A model generated the notes under the pieces. It was not told the origin of the DNA. It did no database searches and was given only the letters and a program-made list of their open reading frames with translations. A stretch of DNA of 64,000 nucleotides from Listeria innocua (GTDB lineage Bacteria; Bacillota; Bacilli; Lactobacillales; Listeriaceae). The stretch lies in NCBI RefSeq assembly GCF_028596125.1, contig NZ_CP117228.1, positions 1 to 64,000 on the forward strand, in the 5' to 3' direction. The translations under genes were made by a program, and so were the position numbers. Shown piece after piece: positions 43,428 to 53,884 of the stretch (the first letter of the stretch is position 1; the number at the start of each line of letters is the position of its first letter).

Positions 43428-45562
43428 TGGCAGAAAAGACTGTTTATAGAGTTGATGGATTAAGCTGTACAAATTGTGCGGCCAAATTTGAACGGAATGT
43501 AAAAGAAATTGAGGGTGTAACAGAAGCTATTGTAAACTTTGGCGCATCAAAAATCACGGTAACAGGTGAAGCAAGTATTCAACAAGTTGAACAGGCTGGA
43601 GCATTTGAACACTTGAAAATCATTCCAGAGAAAGAATCTTTTACTGATCCAGAGCACTTTACTGACCATCAATCGTTTATTAGAAAAAATTGGCGATTAT
43701 TGCTTTCTGGATTATTTATTGCAGTGGGGTATGCGTCACAGATCATGAATGGGGAGGACTTTTATCTTACTAATGCACTATTTATTTTTGCAATTTTCAT
43801 AGGAGGCTATTCTCTCTTTAAGGAAGGATTCAAAAATTTATTGAAGTTTGAATTTACAATGGAGACACTGATGACAATAGCTATTATTGGAGCTGCTTTC
43901 ATTGGTGAATGGGCAGAAGGATCCATTGTGGTGATTCTATTCGCAGTAAGCGAGGCGCTTGAGCGTTACTCGATGGATAAGGCACGACAATCTATTCGTT
44001 CCCTAATGGATATTGCGCCAAAAGAAGCACTTGTGAGACGCTCGGGCACCGACAGAATGGTTCATGTAGATGACATTCAAATTGGCGACATTATGATTAT
44101 AAAACCTGGTCAAAAAATTGCGATGGATGGTCACGTTGTGAAAGGTTATTCAGCCGTCAATCAAGCAGCGATTACTGGTGAATCTATTCCTGTTGAAAAA
44201 AACATCGATGATTCCGTTTTTGCTGGAACGTTAAATGAAGAAGGATTGCTTGAAGTTGCGGTCACAAAACGAGTAGAAGATACCACGATTTCAAAAATTA
44301 TTCACTTAGTTGAGGAGGCACAAGGTGAACGTGCTCCAGCTCAAGCATTTGTTGATACATTTGCTAAATATTATACGCCAGCCATTATTGTGATCGCCGC
44401 ACTGATTGCAACAGTACCGCCATTGCTGTTTGGTGGAAACTGGGAAACGTGGGTGTATCAAGGGTTATCTGTATTAGTGGTTGGGTGTCCTTGCGCCTTA
44501 GTTGTTTCAACTCCTGTTGCCATCGTCACCGCCATTGGAAATGCAGCTAAAAATGGCGTATTGGTAAAAGGTGGTGTGTATTTAGAAGAAATTGGTGGGC
44601 TAAAAGCCATTGCGTTCGATAAAACTGGTACCTTGACAAAAGGTGTGCCGGTGGTCACTGATTATATTGAACTAACAGAAGCCACAAACATTCAACATAA
44701 TAAAAACTATATCATCATGGCAGCACTGGAACAATTATCTCAACACCCCCTTGCTTCAGCCATTATTAAGTATGGAGAAACGAGAGAAATGGATTTAACT
44801 AGTATTAATGTGAACGATTTTACATCCATCACAGGAAAAGGGATTAGAGGAACTGTAGATGGTAACACCTATTATGTTGGAAGTCCCGTTCTATTTAAGG
44901 AATTACTAGCATCGCAATTTACTGACTCCATTCATCGACAAGTGAGTGACTTACAACTTAAAGGGAAGACTGCTATGCTTTTTGGAACAAATCAGAAACT
45001 GATTTCTATAGTGGCAGTTGCTGACGAGGTTAGGTCATCCAGTCAACATGTTATTAAACGACTTCATGAGCTGGGGATTGAAAAAACTATTATGTTGACT
45101 GGCGATAACCAAGCCACAGCGCAAGCAATTGGCCAACAGGTGGGTGTTTCTGAAATAGAAGGTGAGTTAATGCCCCAAGATAAACTAGATTACATTAAAC
45201 AGTTGAAAATAAACTTTGGTAAAGTGGCCATGGTTGGAGACGGTATTAATGATGCGCCAGCCCTAGCAGCGGCCACGGTTGGAATTGCAATGGGCGGAGC
45301 TGGAACTGACACAGCCATTGAAACAGCTGATGTTGCCTTAATGGGAGACGACTTACAAAAATTACCTTTCACGGTAAAGTTGAGTAGAAAAACACTCCAA
45401 ATTATTAAGCAAAATATCACATTTTCCTTGGTCATCAAACTGATTGCTCTTTTGCTAGTCATTCCAGGGTGGTTAACATTATGGATTGCAATTATGGCGG
45501 ATATGGGTGCGACTCTTTTAGTCACGTTAAATGGCTTACGATTAATGAAAGTGAAAGATTAA
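43427..45562 (+). CDS. cadA: Cd/Zn/Pb-exporting P1B-2 ATPase CadA
   Basis: 711 aa. One HMA domain with [12 protein letters not shown] (residues 11-22), membrane motif [13 protein letters not shown] (about 351), phosphorylation site DKTGTLTKG (about 398), HP motif SQHPLASAI and [13 protein letters not shown]. Standard Tn5422/pI258-type cadmium exporter. Confidence 0.93.
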   Translation: MAEKTVYRVDGLSCTNCAAKFERNVKEIEGVTEAIVNFGASKITVTGEASIQQVEQAGAFEHLKIIPEKESFTDPEHFTDHQSFIRKNWRLLLSGLFIAVGYASQIMNGEDFYLTNALFIFAIFIGGYSLFKEGFKNLLKFEFTMETLMTIAIIGAAFIGEWAEGSIVVILFAVSEALERYSMDKARQSIRSLMDIAPKEALVRRSGTDRMVHVDDIQIGDIMIIKPGQKIAMDGHVVKGYSAVNQAAITGESIPVEKNIDDSVFAGTLNEEGLLEVAVTKRVEDTTISKIIHLVEEAQGERAPAQAFVDTFAKYYTPAIIVIAALIATVPPLLFGGNWETWVYQGLSVLVVGCPCALVVSTPVAIVTAIGNAAKNGVLVKGGVYLEEIGGLKAIAFDKTGTLTKGVPVVTDYIELTEATNIQHNKNYIIMAALEQLSQHPLASAIIKYGETREMDLTSINVNDFTSITGKGIRGTVDGNTYYVGSPVLFKELLASQFTDSIHRQVSDLQLKGKTAMLFGTNQKLISIVAVADEVRSSSQHVIKRLHELGIEKTIMLTGDNQATAQAIGQQVGVSEIEGELMPQDKLDYIKQLKINFGKVAMVGDGINDAPALAAATVGIAMGGAGTDTAIETADVALMGDDLQKLPFTVKLSRKTLQIIKQNITFSLVIKLIALLLVIPGWLTLWIAIMADMGATLLVTLNGLRLMKVKD

Positions 45563-45687
45563 TTACCGCTATTGTCTAGTTGGTTTTTTGAATTATTCTG
45601 AAAGCATTCCTTATTGTACAAAATAACAGGTGAGATCAAAGGAAATCTCCTTATCGATACAAATTCCCCGTTGGCGCTCGGGACCCC

Positions 45688-45887
45688 CACAAGGGATAGC
45701 TTATTACGATGGAGTTATCTATTTCTATACCAACAATTTAATAACAAAAATCAACGAAAATGGCAAGGTCTTAGGTCAAGAATATTTATCTCTTAAAGGT
45801 GAATCGGAAGGTATAGAAGTTAACAAAGAAAATGGTAAAATAATTATTGGATACAATGGAAATAACAGAGTTTATGAACAAAAATAA
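45688..45887 (+). pseudogene. C-terminal fragment of a propeller-like protein
   Basis: Frame open from the transposon end: GIAYYDGVIYFYTNNLITKINENGKVLG, then GEGIEVN-type and KIIIGYNGNNRVYEQK blades. Repeated blade-like strands suggest a beta-propeller (helveticin J-like proteins look similar), but the family is not certain. The N-terminus is lost; a terminator follows. Confidence 0.45.
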
Positions 45888-45890
45888 GTG

Positions 45891-45921
45891 AAAAAACACC
45901 CTGATTGGGGTGTTTTTTTTG
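45891..45921 (+). terminator. Terminator after the propeller fragment
   Basis: ACACCC/GGGTGT stem flanked by A and T runs. Confidence 0.8.
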
Positions 45922-45939
45922 TGGAAGGATATCACATTA

Positions 45940-46254
45940 ATGGAATATTTAGTTAAGATTGGTAGTAAAAAAGCAATGTACATTAATCTAAATGATTTGG
46001 AAAGGGAAGAAAAAGAGATTAGTGTTAAAAATGTTGGAAGAGGAATCAAAAAATGGTTAATTGATAAACAAGAAAAAGGAAAAAACATCTTAATAAAGCG
46101 CACAGTAACTAAAAATAAAGTTGTATGGACTACTATGAAAATACCTGAAAAAGCTGTTATAGAGGTTGTTCATGGCCCTGGCTGCAGGGACTTAAGCGCT
46201 AGTATTGTAATTAAGCATGAACAAAAACGTGAAATCAGAAAGTTTATCCATTAA
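45940..46254 (+). CDS. Hypothetical basic protein (104 aa)
   Basis: Start chosen at MEYLVKIGSKK after GGAAGGATATC; the frame upstream runs into the terminator. Lys-rich, with a possible beta-sheet core (TVTKNKVVWTTMKIPEKAVIEVVHG). No family recognised. First gene of the sortase/transfer segment. Confidence 0.5.
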   Translation: MEYLVKIGSKKAMYINLNDLEREEKEISVKNVGRGIKKWLIDKQEKGKNILIKRTVTKNKVVWTTMKIPEKAVIEVVHGPGCRDLSASIVIKHEQKREIRKFIH

Positions 46255-46278
46255 TAGATGTAGCTGAGGGAGGTATTT

Positions 46279-46965
46279 ATGGTTAAATTTACTCACAGAA
46301 GAAAGCCACACTACAAAAAATGCATGTATGTAGGCGTTAGTATATTTTGTTGTCTAATAGTTCTCTTTTTATATAAGACAATAGTGCATAATCAGGAAAT
46401 GAAACAAGTAAGTCAACAAACAGCCAAAAATATTTCAGTTGCTTACAATAAAGATAGGATAAAAAACGTTATCAAAACGGATAATAAGACCAGAAGTGAT
46501 GTGGAAAGGCTGTCTTGGAAGGACTTTATTTCATTTCAAGGAAGTAAAGAGGAAATGAATATAGCTTCTAATAGTGTTGGAATTATTGAAATCCCAAGTA
46601 TTGCTCTTTCTTTACCAGTTATTGAAGGAACAAATAATTCTAATTTGAAAGTCGGGGCTACTACTTTTCGGGAATATCAGTCTTTAACAGATGGAAACTA
46701 TGTGCTACTTGGCCATAATATGGGACAATCTGGAGTACTTTTTTCAGATGTTCCTAAATTAAAAAAGGGGGATAAAATATATATCTACCAAAAAACGGAT
46801 AAGGGTCAGAAAAAAATAACTTATAGTGTTAAAAGCATAGAAGAAGTTAATAAGAACCAAACAACCGTTTTGGAAAATACAGATATTAGAAAACTTACTT
46901 TAATAACTTGTTCTACTGAAAGAACTACTTCTAAAAGAATCATAGTAACAGCAAACCCTATCTAG
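46279..46965 (+). CDS. Sortase
   Basis: 228-aa membrane-anchored transpeptidase. TM helix about 15-35 after a basic start; catalytic His in NYVLLGHNM (about 143-149), Cys in TLITCST (about 207-213) and Arg in SKRIIVTA. It would anchor LPxTG-type surface proteins of the transfer system; no LPxTG substrate is encoded in the window. GAGGGAGGTATTT ribosome site. Confidence 0.85.
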   Translation: MVKFTHRRKPHYKKCMYVGVSIFCCLIVLFLYKTIVHNQEMKQVSQQTAKNISVAYNKDRIKNVIKTDNKTRSDVERLSWKDFISFQGSKEEMNIASNSVGIIEIPSIALSLPVIEGTNNSNLKVGATTFREYQSLTDGNYVLLGHNMGQSGVLFSDVPKLKKGDKIYIYQKTDKGQKKITYSVKSIEEVNKNQTTVLENTDIRKLTLITCSTERTTSKRIIVTANPI

Positions 46966-46982
46966 TTAAGATAGGGTTTTTT
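46957..46982 (+). terminator. Sortase terminator
   Basis: CCCTATC/GATAGGG stem plus T6, overlapping the sortase stop. Confidence 0.8.
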
Positions 46983-46987
46983 GTTAC

Positions 46988-47033
46988 GGATAAAAAGGCT
47001 ATTAATTATTTTTAATAGTCTTTTTATCCGTAT
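46988..47033. repeat. Long near-perfect hairpin
   Basis: ACGGATAAAAAG and CTATTAA pair with TTAATAG and CTTTTTATCCGT; one mismatch in 19 bp. No T-run of terminator type on the plus side. It separates the sortase from the pilin-like operon. Confidence 0.7.
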
Positions 47034-47077
47034 GAAAATTGTCTATACGGAAATTTAAAAGAGAGGAGCTAAAATAT

Positions 47078-47314
47078 ATGATAAATTCTACAGAACAAGC
47101 TAAATTTATGAAACAAATGGCAGAAGCACTCATGGTACAAGTTGGAGTAGATCCAAAAAAATGGCGTGAAGATATCCTACTTCAAGGATATCAAAATTTT
47201 GTGTTACAAAACTCCAAGCACGTAATCCAAGTTATCGAAACGCATGATCAAAGAACAAGTTCACAGAAAAGTTTCAAGTCAGATCAACCTAAGCAAGAAC
47301 ACAAATCACAATAA
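47078..47314 (+). CDS. Small hypothetical protein (78 aa)
   Basis: Start at MINSTEQAKFMKQ after AGAGAGGAGC. Helical, with a charged C-terminal tail (SFKSDQPKQEHKSQ). It precedes the pilin-like gene by 17 nt. No family recognised. Confidence 0.5.
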   Translation: MINSTEQAKFMKQMAEALMVQVGVDPKKWREDILLQGYQNFVLQNSKHVIQVIETHDQRTSSQKSFKSDQPKQEHKSQ

Positions 47315-47331
47315 AAAGGGAGTTTTTATTT

Positions 47332-47616
47332 ATGTCAGTTTGGAAAAATGTAATTTTAGACTATTATTCACGATTATTAGCAATGGATTGGTTTAGCAAT
47401 GCGATTAACGCTATTAACAACTTAACATCTAAGTTTCAGCCACTATTAATTGTAGCAGCTATTCTTTGTTTGTTGCTGGCAGGAGCTTTATTTATGATGG
47501 GTGATGATATGAAGCGTTCGGCAAAGGGCTGGATTCTTGGTATTTTAATTGGTGTGTTTATTATTTCAAGTTGTACAGCACTAATTAATACGTATGCAGC
47601 AACAATTAAATTTTAA
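47332..47616 (+). CDS. VirB2/TrbC-like small membrane protein
   Basis: 94 aa with two TM helices (about 36-56 and 66-86) around a short basic loop (DDMKRSAKG), no cleavable signal. This is the profile of Gram-positive conjugation pilin-like/channel subunits. It is followed by a short terminator and the coiled-coil transfer protein. Confidence 0.6.
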   Translation: MSVWKNVILDYYSRLLAMDWFSNAINAINNLTSKFQPLLIVAAILCLLLAGALFMMGDDMKRSAKGWILGILIGVFIISSCTALINTYAATIKF

Positions 47617-47619
47617 GAA

Positions 47620-47646
47620 GAGAGATTTATTTCTCTTCTTTTTTTA
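47620..47646 (+). terminator. Terminator after the pilin-like gene
   Basis: AAGAGAGA/TCTCTT stem with a TTTATT loop and a T7 run. Attenuation would raise the pilin-like gene over downstream genes. Confidence 0.7.
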
Positions 47647-47666
47647 TATTAAAAAGGAGGATAGCT

Positions 47667-49811
47667 ATGGCACTTATAGGAAAGAAAAGTTATGTGAGTT
47701 ATTTACAACCTGTACATTTATCAACAGAAGAACCATTTGAGGAACTGCAAAATATGCGTCTTCAGGAAGCTATACTATATGCAGAATGCATGCTAGAGCA
47801 ATTAAATTTTGGTGAGATAGTTGAAATGGAATGGAAGCTTCAAACTAAAAAAGGAGAAATCTTTACCTTTAGGTTTAATATTGGACAGCTCGAAGAAAGC
47901 TTACCTCTCCTAGAAATTATTGAAGAAGGTGTAAGAAACTCACTTAATGAAGATGAAGCGAATAGAGTACTTAATATTTTACCTCTACGATATGAAGCTA
48001 AAGAAAAAGAATATGAGAATCCTAGGCAGTGGGTACTAGAGAATGAAGAAAATTTTTATTTTATGAAATCAGAACAGGCCTATATTAATCACATGGAAGA
48101 AAATCAACCAACCATTGAAATACTACCTGATATTTCTATAGAAGAACCAAGAGAAGAAATTGTGGAAGAAAATGAAGAAATAGAGCCAGATGTTTATTAT
48201 GAGGTTGATACTGACGAAGATTTTAATTTATCTTTGGAAGATATTCACACTAGTGATGAACAGCCTTTTAACAAAGACGTTGTTAAGGTTAATACAGATG
48301 GATTATATAAACGATTCTCTGGCTTAGATGAAAAGCTCAATCATATTTTTTCTACGTATCTTTCTAACGAAGAAGTAAGTAATATTTTTGAAAAACATAA
48401 AAAGAAGGCAGAACAAAATGAAGTACAGAAAAGTATTAACATCATTAAGAAAAAAATGATGGAAAAAGAAATCCAGTTAGAACATAATTTTATCGAAGAA
48501 AAAGAGATACTTCAAGCAGCAGAAGAAGAAAAACAAAAACTTGAAGAACGACATAAAGAAGAAGAACTAAAAAAACTGGATGAAGTATATACAGAAAAAA
48601 TAAAGTTGAAAAAAGAAGAAGTAACAAACGAAAAAACACTGGAAAAAGAACAGGCATTAGAAATAGAAAAGCAAAAATATCAGCAAGCTGCTTTAGAAAT
48701 AGAAAAAAAGTATACCAACACATTGCATGATTTAACTGCAAAAGCCTTAGAAAAATTAGAAAAAGAACTCCAAGAAAAGAAAAATCAAGTGATCAGTAAT
48801 CATTCTTATCAGATGACTCAAAAAAGTAAGGAAGCTAATCAGAGCATTTCTATAGTTATGCAACAAAAAAATAATAGTAATCATACGGAATTACAGAAAT
48901 ACTTATATAGTTTAGCAGAAGAGGAAAAAGAACGAATTGACAAAATGATCCAGGAACTCCATCCAGTTCTTGACGAATCAGCCAAACATGAATTAGAAGA
49001 GATTAAACTACGATATGAGTCGGAAAGTGATGAAAAATACGTAAGTATGGAGCGTGAGCTACGTATGAAACAGATGGAACAAGAAAAAGAACTTGAGGAA
49101 AGAAAACAATTAGCAAATGAAAGACAAACTGTAGAGCAAATGAAGCATGAAATTCAACGTTCGAAAGAAGAATATAATAATGCAATTCAGTTAGTAGAAC
49201 AAATGTCAAAATGGATGGTTCCTGGAGATAGAAAAAATGTTTCAGAAATAAAAGAGAAAAATAGTTCTATTCTTAAAACAGTCATTCTTAGTATCACAGC
49301 TATTCTTTGTGCCACTGTTCTAGGTCTAGGCATTTTATTCGGATTAAAATATATGCCTGAAAACAAAGATACAGCAGTGGCAAAAGAACAAATATCTACG
49401 CAAGTTCAGCCGGAAAAAGTAACATATAGTGAAGAAAATCCGAGCTTGGATGCTTTGCTGAATCAAAAAGAGTTCATTAAAGCAGCTCAATTATATCCCG
49501 ATAGTAGAAACCAAATTGAATCAACTATTTTTGAACTTAAAGATGTGACTGCGCTGAAGCGATTTAATGAAGTGTTTAAGACTTCATATGGTGCGCTTGA
49601 TGAAGCTATACTGAGTCGAGATTTGCATAAGCAAATTCAATTTTATGAAGAGAATCCTACCATTTCCTACACAAGTGAACAATTGGAAGCGATAGGAAAT
49701 GCCTATGTCCAAACTAATAAATTACAAGAGGCAACAGAAATCCAAAATAAATTAAAGAGTGCAACATTGGCAAAAACTATCAAAGAAAAAAGTATGTCAG
49801 AGGAATCTTAA
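47667..49811 (+). CDS. Large coiled-coil membrane protein of the transfer module
   Basis: 714 aa. N-terminal globular domain (1-110), acidic linker (110-220), long Glu/Lys coiled coil (about 230-520), one TM helix (about 535-562, ILKTVILSITAILCATVLG) and a helical TPR-like extracytoplasmic domain (about 590-705). The architecture recalls EssB/YukC-type proteins with a much longer cytoplasmic coiled coil. AAAAAGGAGG ribosome site; upstream of a VirD4 gene, so a T4SS structural role is likely. Confidence 0.55.
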   Translation: MALIGKKSYVSYLQPVHLSTEEPFEELQNMRLQEAILYAECMLEQLNFGEIVEMEWKLQTKKGEIFTFRFNIGQLEESLPLLEIIEEGVRNSLNEDEANRVLNILPLRYEAKEKEYENPRQWVLENEENFYFMKSEQAYINHMEENQPTIEILPDISIEEPREEIVEENEEIEPDVYYEVDTDEDFNLSLEDIHTSDEQPFNKDVVKVNTDGLYKRFSGLDEKLNHIFSTYLSNEEVSNIFEKHKKKAEQNEVQKSINIIKKKMMEKEIQLEHNFIEEKEILQAAEEEKQKLEERHKEEELKKLDEVYTEKIKLKKEEVTNEKTLEKEQALEIEKQKYQQAALEIEKKYTNTLHDLTAKALEKLEKELQEKKNQVISNHSYQMTQKSKEANQSISIVMQQKNNSNHTELQKYLYSLAEEEKERIDKMIQELHPVLDESAKHELEEIKLRYESESDEKYVSMERELRMKQMEQEKELEERKQLANERQTVEQMKHEIQRSKEEYNNAIQLVEQMSKWMVPGDRKNVSEIKEKNSSILKTVILSITAILCATVLGLGILFGLKYMPENKDTAVAKEQISTQVQPEKVTYSEENPSLDALLNQKEFIKAAQLYPDSRNQIESTIFELKDVTALKRFNEVFKTSYGALDEAILSRDLHKQIQFYEENPTISYTSEQLEAIGNAYVQTNKLQEATEIQNKLKSATLAKTIKEKSMSEES

Positions 49812-49853
49812 ATTGTATAAGAAAAACCAGTAAATAAGGAGGAGAGAACATAT

Positions 49854-50405
49854 ATGACATTATATGATAGTTTAGAACAACTTGAAAAATATGAAGCAAT
49901 AAAGAGAATAAGAAGAGGGCTTCACCGAACAGAAAAATTTAAGAACTGTATAAAATTCTATGAAGGTTTAACTATCAAGGAAAAGAAATATTTTAATAGT
50001 CAAATCGATTATAAAGGGATAAGCACGCTACAAAAGTCAAGTTTAGAATCATTTTATCATGAGGGTTATAAAGAAGAGGTTATACAGGAGAGAAACCTTG
50101 CTAAGGAGAATTTATCAATAGAACAAGTGAATAGAATTGATCAACATATTGAAAATGAGATTGAATTTACTGAGCATGAACATGGAGATATTTCTTATGG
50201 CCCAGATAAAGATATAGCGTATATACGTTTTATAGATGATATCTATATGGCTGAATTGGAGCGAAGTGAGCTAAAGTCTTTAGAAAATCAATCTGATAAT
50301 AATATCGTTATAGGCGATATCTCGTCAAGTAATCTTGAAGAAGTAATAATAGGCAATAATAACCAAAACTCCTATACATCTAGCAGTCAAAATTTGGGGA
50401 GATAA
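49854..50405 (+). CDS. Hypothetical transfer-operon protein (183 aa)
   Basis: AAGGAGGAGAG ribosome site; ends 3 nt before the VirD4 gene. Helical N-terminal half and a low-complexity Asn/Ser tail (DNNIVIGDISSSN, NNNQNSYTSSSQN). No family recognised; co-transcribed with the coupling protein. Confidence 0.5.
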   Translation: MTLYDSLEQLEKYEAIKRIRRGLHRTEKFKNCIKFYEGLTIKEKKYFNSQIDYKGISTLQKSSLESFYHEGYKEEVIQERNLAKENLSIEQVNRIDQHIENEIEFTEHEHGDISYGPDKDIAYIRFIDDIYMAELERSELKSLENQSDNNIVIGDISSSNLEEVIIGNNNQNSYTSSSQNLGR

Positions 50406-50408
50406 ATA

Positions 50409-52643
50409 ATGTGGTTCTTTAATAAACGAAAAGATAAGGACTATCGTTCTTTAGAGCAACAGAAAACTAATCGCTATCTTCAGTTTAAATGGCTTATTTT
50501 GTATAATATTTGTGCATATCTGATATTTACGATTATTATTAATAGCATACTCAAATTTTTCTATGCTAACTTCATAGCTATTTCAGAGCAGAAACTTTCG
50601 ATATTTGAATTTGATCAAGTTAAATTTATCTCCTTTCATTGGGAATGGTTATTTCAACCATTCCTTTTTTTTCATTCAATTCCATTTTTAATATATCTGA
50701 TATTGTCTTTTATATTCGGTATAAAGGCATTTAAGATAACTCGTCAAGCTTTTTACAAATATAGAGTTAAGCCAGAAGAATTGGTTAAAAAAGGTGATAG
50801 CAGGTGGACGACTATACCAGAATTATTCGAAATATATCAAGCCGTTCCTGAAAAAGGACTGGTATTTCCAGGATATGGTGGAACCCCTATAAGTCATTAC
50901 CGTAATAAACTATTCATTGACCCAACACCAACTAATAATTGTATTATTGGTACTACGCGGTCAGGTAAGGGCGAAACAGAAGTATTTGCAACAATTGATA
51001 ATATATCACGTGCCGAAAAGCAAGATAGTATGGTGCTTAATGATCCAAAGGGTGAACTCTTTACAGCGAGTTATAAAACACTTCGTAAGAGAAACTTTGA
51101 CGTTTTAGCCTTTAATCTGACAGAGCCAGATGAAGGCGTAGCATATAATTTGTTAGAAACAATAAAACAATATTATACTCGAGGAGATATTGAACGGGCT
51201 CAAGCATTAACTAATAGTCTTACTTATTCTTTATATCGTGCAGCTACCGCTGGTAAAGGAGGCACGGATGATTTCTTTAATTCTTGTGCTGCTTCTTTAG
51301 TGAATGCTCTAATTTTAGGATTACTTGATATATGTGCAAGAACTAATGAAATGGAAAAAGTAACAATGGATAATGTAGCATATATGCTTAACACCATGGG
51401 TAGTGATGTAAAACGTTCGTTTGAAAGAGTAGAAGATCAAAAGGTGCTTGTAGAAACAAATGCTTTAGATGAATTCTTCCAACAATTTCCTAATAATCAT
51501 GTAGCGAAAAAACAATACGCAACCTCCAATTTTAGTACTGATAAAACGCGTGCATCTATTTATACAACAGCTATGGAAAAACTAAATATTTTTTCTATGG
51601 ATAATATTGCGCGTATGACCTCTTTAAATGATATAGACTTAGATCTCGTTGGTTTCCCACAACGAATTGAAATTGTTGGCAGTCCAAATTCTCGATGTAA
51701 ATTATTACTTAAACGAAGCGAAAAAGTTATATATCAAGATCAAATTTCACTTAATCGAAGAGGAGTTGGCTTACTTCGTTTTAACTGTGATATTCAAGAA
51801 GGAGATTGTCTAGAAATATTCATTAATTTTACAGGGAAAGCAGTCGGAGATAATGCGTGGAAAAAAGAAACTTATTCTATTCACTATAACCCTGTAATGA
51901 AAGACGACAAGCCCGTTATTGATGAATTTACAGGTAAGGTTGAATATCATGTTGGAATGAAATTAAAATTGCTAGAATCAGCTTGTGAGGGCGAACAGAT
52001 TCAAGTGAAAATGCTTAACAAAACCAAGCCGACAGCTATATTTATGATTCTTCCTGATTATGATGCATCAAATCATGTTATTGCGAGCATTTTTGTTCGT
52101 CAGTTATATTTTATTTTAGCTGATAATGCGACAAGGACTCGCGGAATAAAGTGTCATCGACGTGTTCGTTTTATCCTGGATGAATTCGGTAATATGCCTG
52201 CTATTGAAGGAATGGAAAGTATTATAACTGTTTGTTTGGGTCGTAATATTAGTTTTGATTTATATGTACAAGACTACACACAAATTATCAGTAAGTATGG
52301 TGAAAAAGTAGCTGAAACAATCAAGTCCAACTGTGGTAATCATATATATATATTAACCACAAGTGGAGATACAGCAAAAGAGATCAGTGGGAAGTTAGGT
52401 ACTAAAACAGTATATGGAAAAGAGAAAAGTTATGGTCAGGGTGATTTGAAATCAAATGTAAGTGAACGCTCTGATGATAAACAACTGTTAGATGCAACTC
52501 AATTATTACAATTGAAAGAAGGAGAATCAGTTATCCTAAGACCGTTGAAACGGCAGGATAGAAAACGAAATCGCCTAAGAGCTTATCCGATTTTTAATCG
52601 TGGATCAACAGCGATGAAATTCCGTTATGAATATTTAAATGAG
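50409..52643 (+). CDS. VirD4/TraG-type coupling protein, C-terminus cut by IS6
   Basis: Two N-terminal TM segments (about 24-50 and 78-105), Walker A GTTRSGKGE (about 180), a large insert, Walker B FILDEFGNMPAI (about 588) and the conserved QDYTQIISKYG. It recruits the relaxosome to the T4SS. At 52644 the IS6 end begins: residues after YEYLNE (GSVAKFQNEQY, stop 52679) are encoded by the IS, so the native tail is lost. The ATPase core is complete; activity is uncertain. Confidence 0.85.
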
Positions 52644-53455
52644 GGTTCTGTTGCAAAGTTCCAAAATGAACAATACTAGTCTAACACTAGCTATAGTTTA
52701 TGCAGGTATTCCTAATAATATCTTCATTTCCGTGCAGACTGAAAACCCGAAGAGAGTGCCTTCTTTTCGGTTCTTCTTATATAATCCTCGAATGGCTTCC
52801 ATGCCTTTAATCGTGGTTGAGGCTGTTCGTAAGCTTCGATAAAATTTGTTTCGTCTCTTGATGGGACGATGATCTTGTTCAATGAGGTTATTTAGATATT
52901 TCACCGTGCGATGTTCTGTTCGCTGGTAAAACCCGTGTGCCTGTAATTTTTTGAAGGCACTGGCAATAGAGGGAGCTTTATCGGTCACCAGAACCCTTGG
53001 TTCATCGAACTGTTTAACTAATCTCTTGAGAAAGGCGTAAGCTGCTTGTGTATCTCGCTTTTTCCGTAACCATATATCCAGAGTGAGACCATCTGCATCA
53101 ATGGCGCGATAAAGATAATGCCATTTTCCTTTGATTTTAATATAGGTCTCGTCCATTTTCCACGAATAAATGGACTGTTTGTTTTTCCTCTTCCAAATGT
53201 TGTAAAGTAGTTTCCCATATTCCTGTACCCAACGATAGACAGTGGTGTGAGACACGTTAATACCACGGTTGTACAGAATTTCTTGGACGTCACGATAACT
53301 CAGGTTGTACCGAAGATAGTAGCCTACAGCGACAATAATCACATCTTTCTGAAATTGTTTGCCTTTAAAATGGTTCATCTTCGTTACTCCTCCTAGTTCC
53401 TATTAAACTCAGTTTACCCTATAATGGATCTGAGGGGAAACTTTGCAACAGAACC
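52644..53455 (-). mobile_element. IS6-family element, copy 1 (complete)
   Basis: 812 bp between GGTTCTGTTGCAAAGTT ends in inverted orientation. Encodes an intact 226-aa transposase. The left 8-bp flank TAAATGAG and the right GTTTTAAG differ; the right side is inside another IS6. Confidence 0.9.
52698..53378 (-). CDS. IS6-family transposase
   Basis: 226 aa. HTH INVSHTTVYRWVQEYGKLL; DDE triad in KMDETYIKIKG, VTDKAPS and the IEQDHRPIKRRN segment. It diverges from the IS1216-like copies at 53.5 and 61.3 kb (for example HGFYQRTEHRT against VGLYTKTEHRT), so it is a different IS6 member. AGGAGGAGTAACGAAG ribosome site. Confidence 0.9.
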   Translation of the reverse strand: MNHFKGKQFQKDVIIVAVGYYLRYNLSYRDVQEILYNRGINVSHTTVYRWVQEYGKLLYNIWKRKNKQSIYSWKMDETYIKIKGKWHYLYRAIDADGLTLDIWLRKKRDTQAAYAFLKRLVKQFDEPRVLVTDKAPSIASAFKKLQAHGFYQRTEHRTVKYLNNLIEQDHRPIKRRNKFYRSLRTASTTIKGMEAIRGLYKKNRKEGTLFGFSVCTEMKILLGIPA

Positions 53456-53810
53456 GTTTTAAGAAAGCATAGGCTGCTTGCGTATCCCGTTTCTTTCGTA
53501 ACCAGATATCTAAGGTTAAGCCGTCCGCATCAATTGCACGATAAAGATAATGCCAACGTCCCTTAATTTTGATATAGGTTTCGTCCATTTTCCATGAATA
53601 GAAGGATTGTCTATTTTTCTTTTTCCAAATTTGATAGAGTAGTTTGCCATATTCTTGCACCCAACGATAAATCGTCGTATGAGAAACGTTAATGCCACGA
53701 TCATATAAGATTTCTTGAACTTCACGATAGCTAAGGTTATAACGAAGATAGTAGCCCACGGCTACAATAATCACATCCTGCTGAAATTGCTTTCCTTTAA
53801 AATGATTCAT
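53456..53810 (-). pseudogene. IS1216-like transposase, N-terminal half
   Basis: Residues 1 to ~118 (MNHFKGKQFQQDVIIVAVGY to AYAFLKR) with the HTH and first catalytic Asp, then a junction tail encoded by the neighbouring IS end. The second Asp and the Glu are missing, so it is inactive. Confidence 0.88.
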
Positions 53811-53884
53811 CGTCATTCCTCCTGCTATCTTTTTCTATTATTCTATCTTATTTGACAGTAGATTTAAAAATTTGCAACAGAACC
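53456..53884 (-). mobile_element. IS1216-like element, 5' half only
   Basis: Runs from the junction with IS6 copy 1 to the terminal repeat TTTGCAACAGAACC at 53884. The 3' half is absent: recombination with copy 1 replaced it. Confidence 0.85.

Larger units (their letters stand above)
39239..45687. mobile_element. Tn3-family cadmium transposon (Tn5422-like)
   Basis: Ends are ~38-bp inverted repeats starting GGGGTCCCAAGCGCC (39239) and, inverted at 45687, GGGGTCCCGAGCGCC; both contain AATTTGTATCGATAAGG. It carries tnpA and tnpR on the minus strand, a res region, and cadC-cadA on the plus strand, the layout of Listeria Tn5422. The 5-bp flanks (TTTAT and CACAA) differ, so no target duplication remains. 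Confidence 0.88.
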
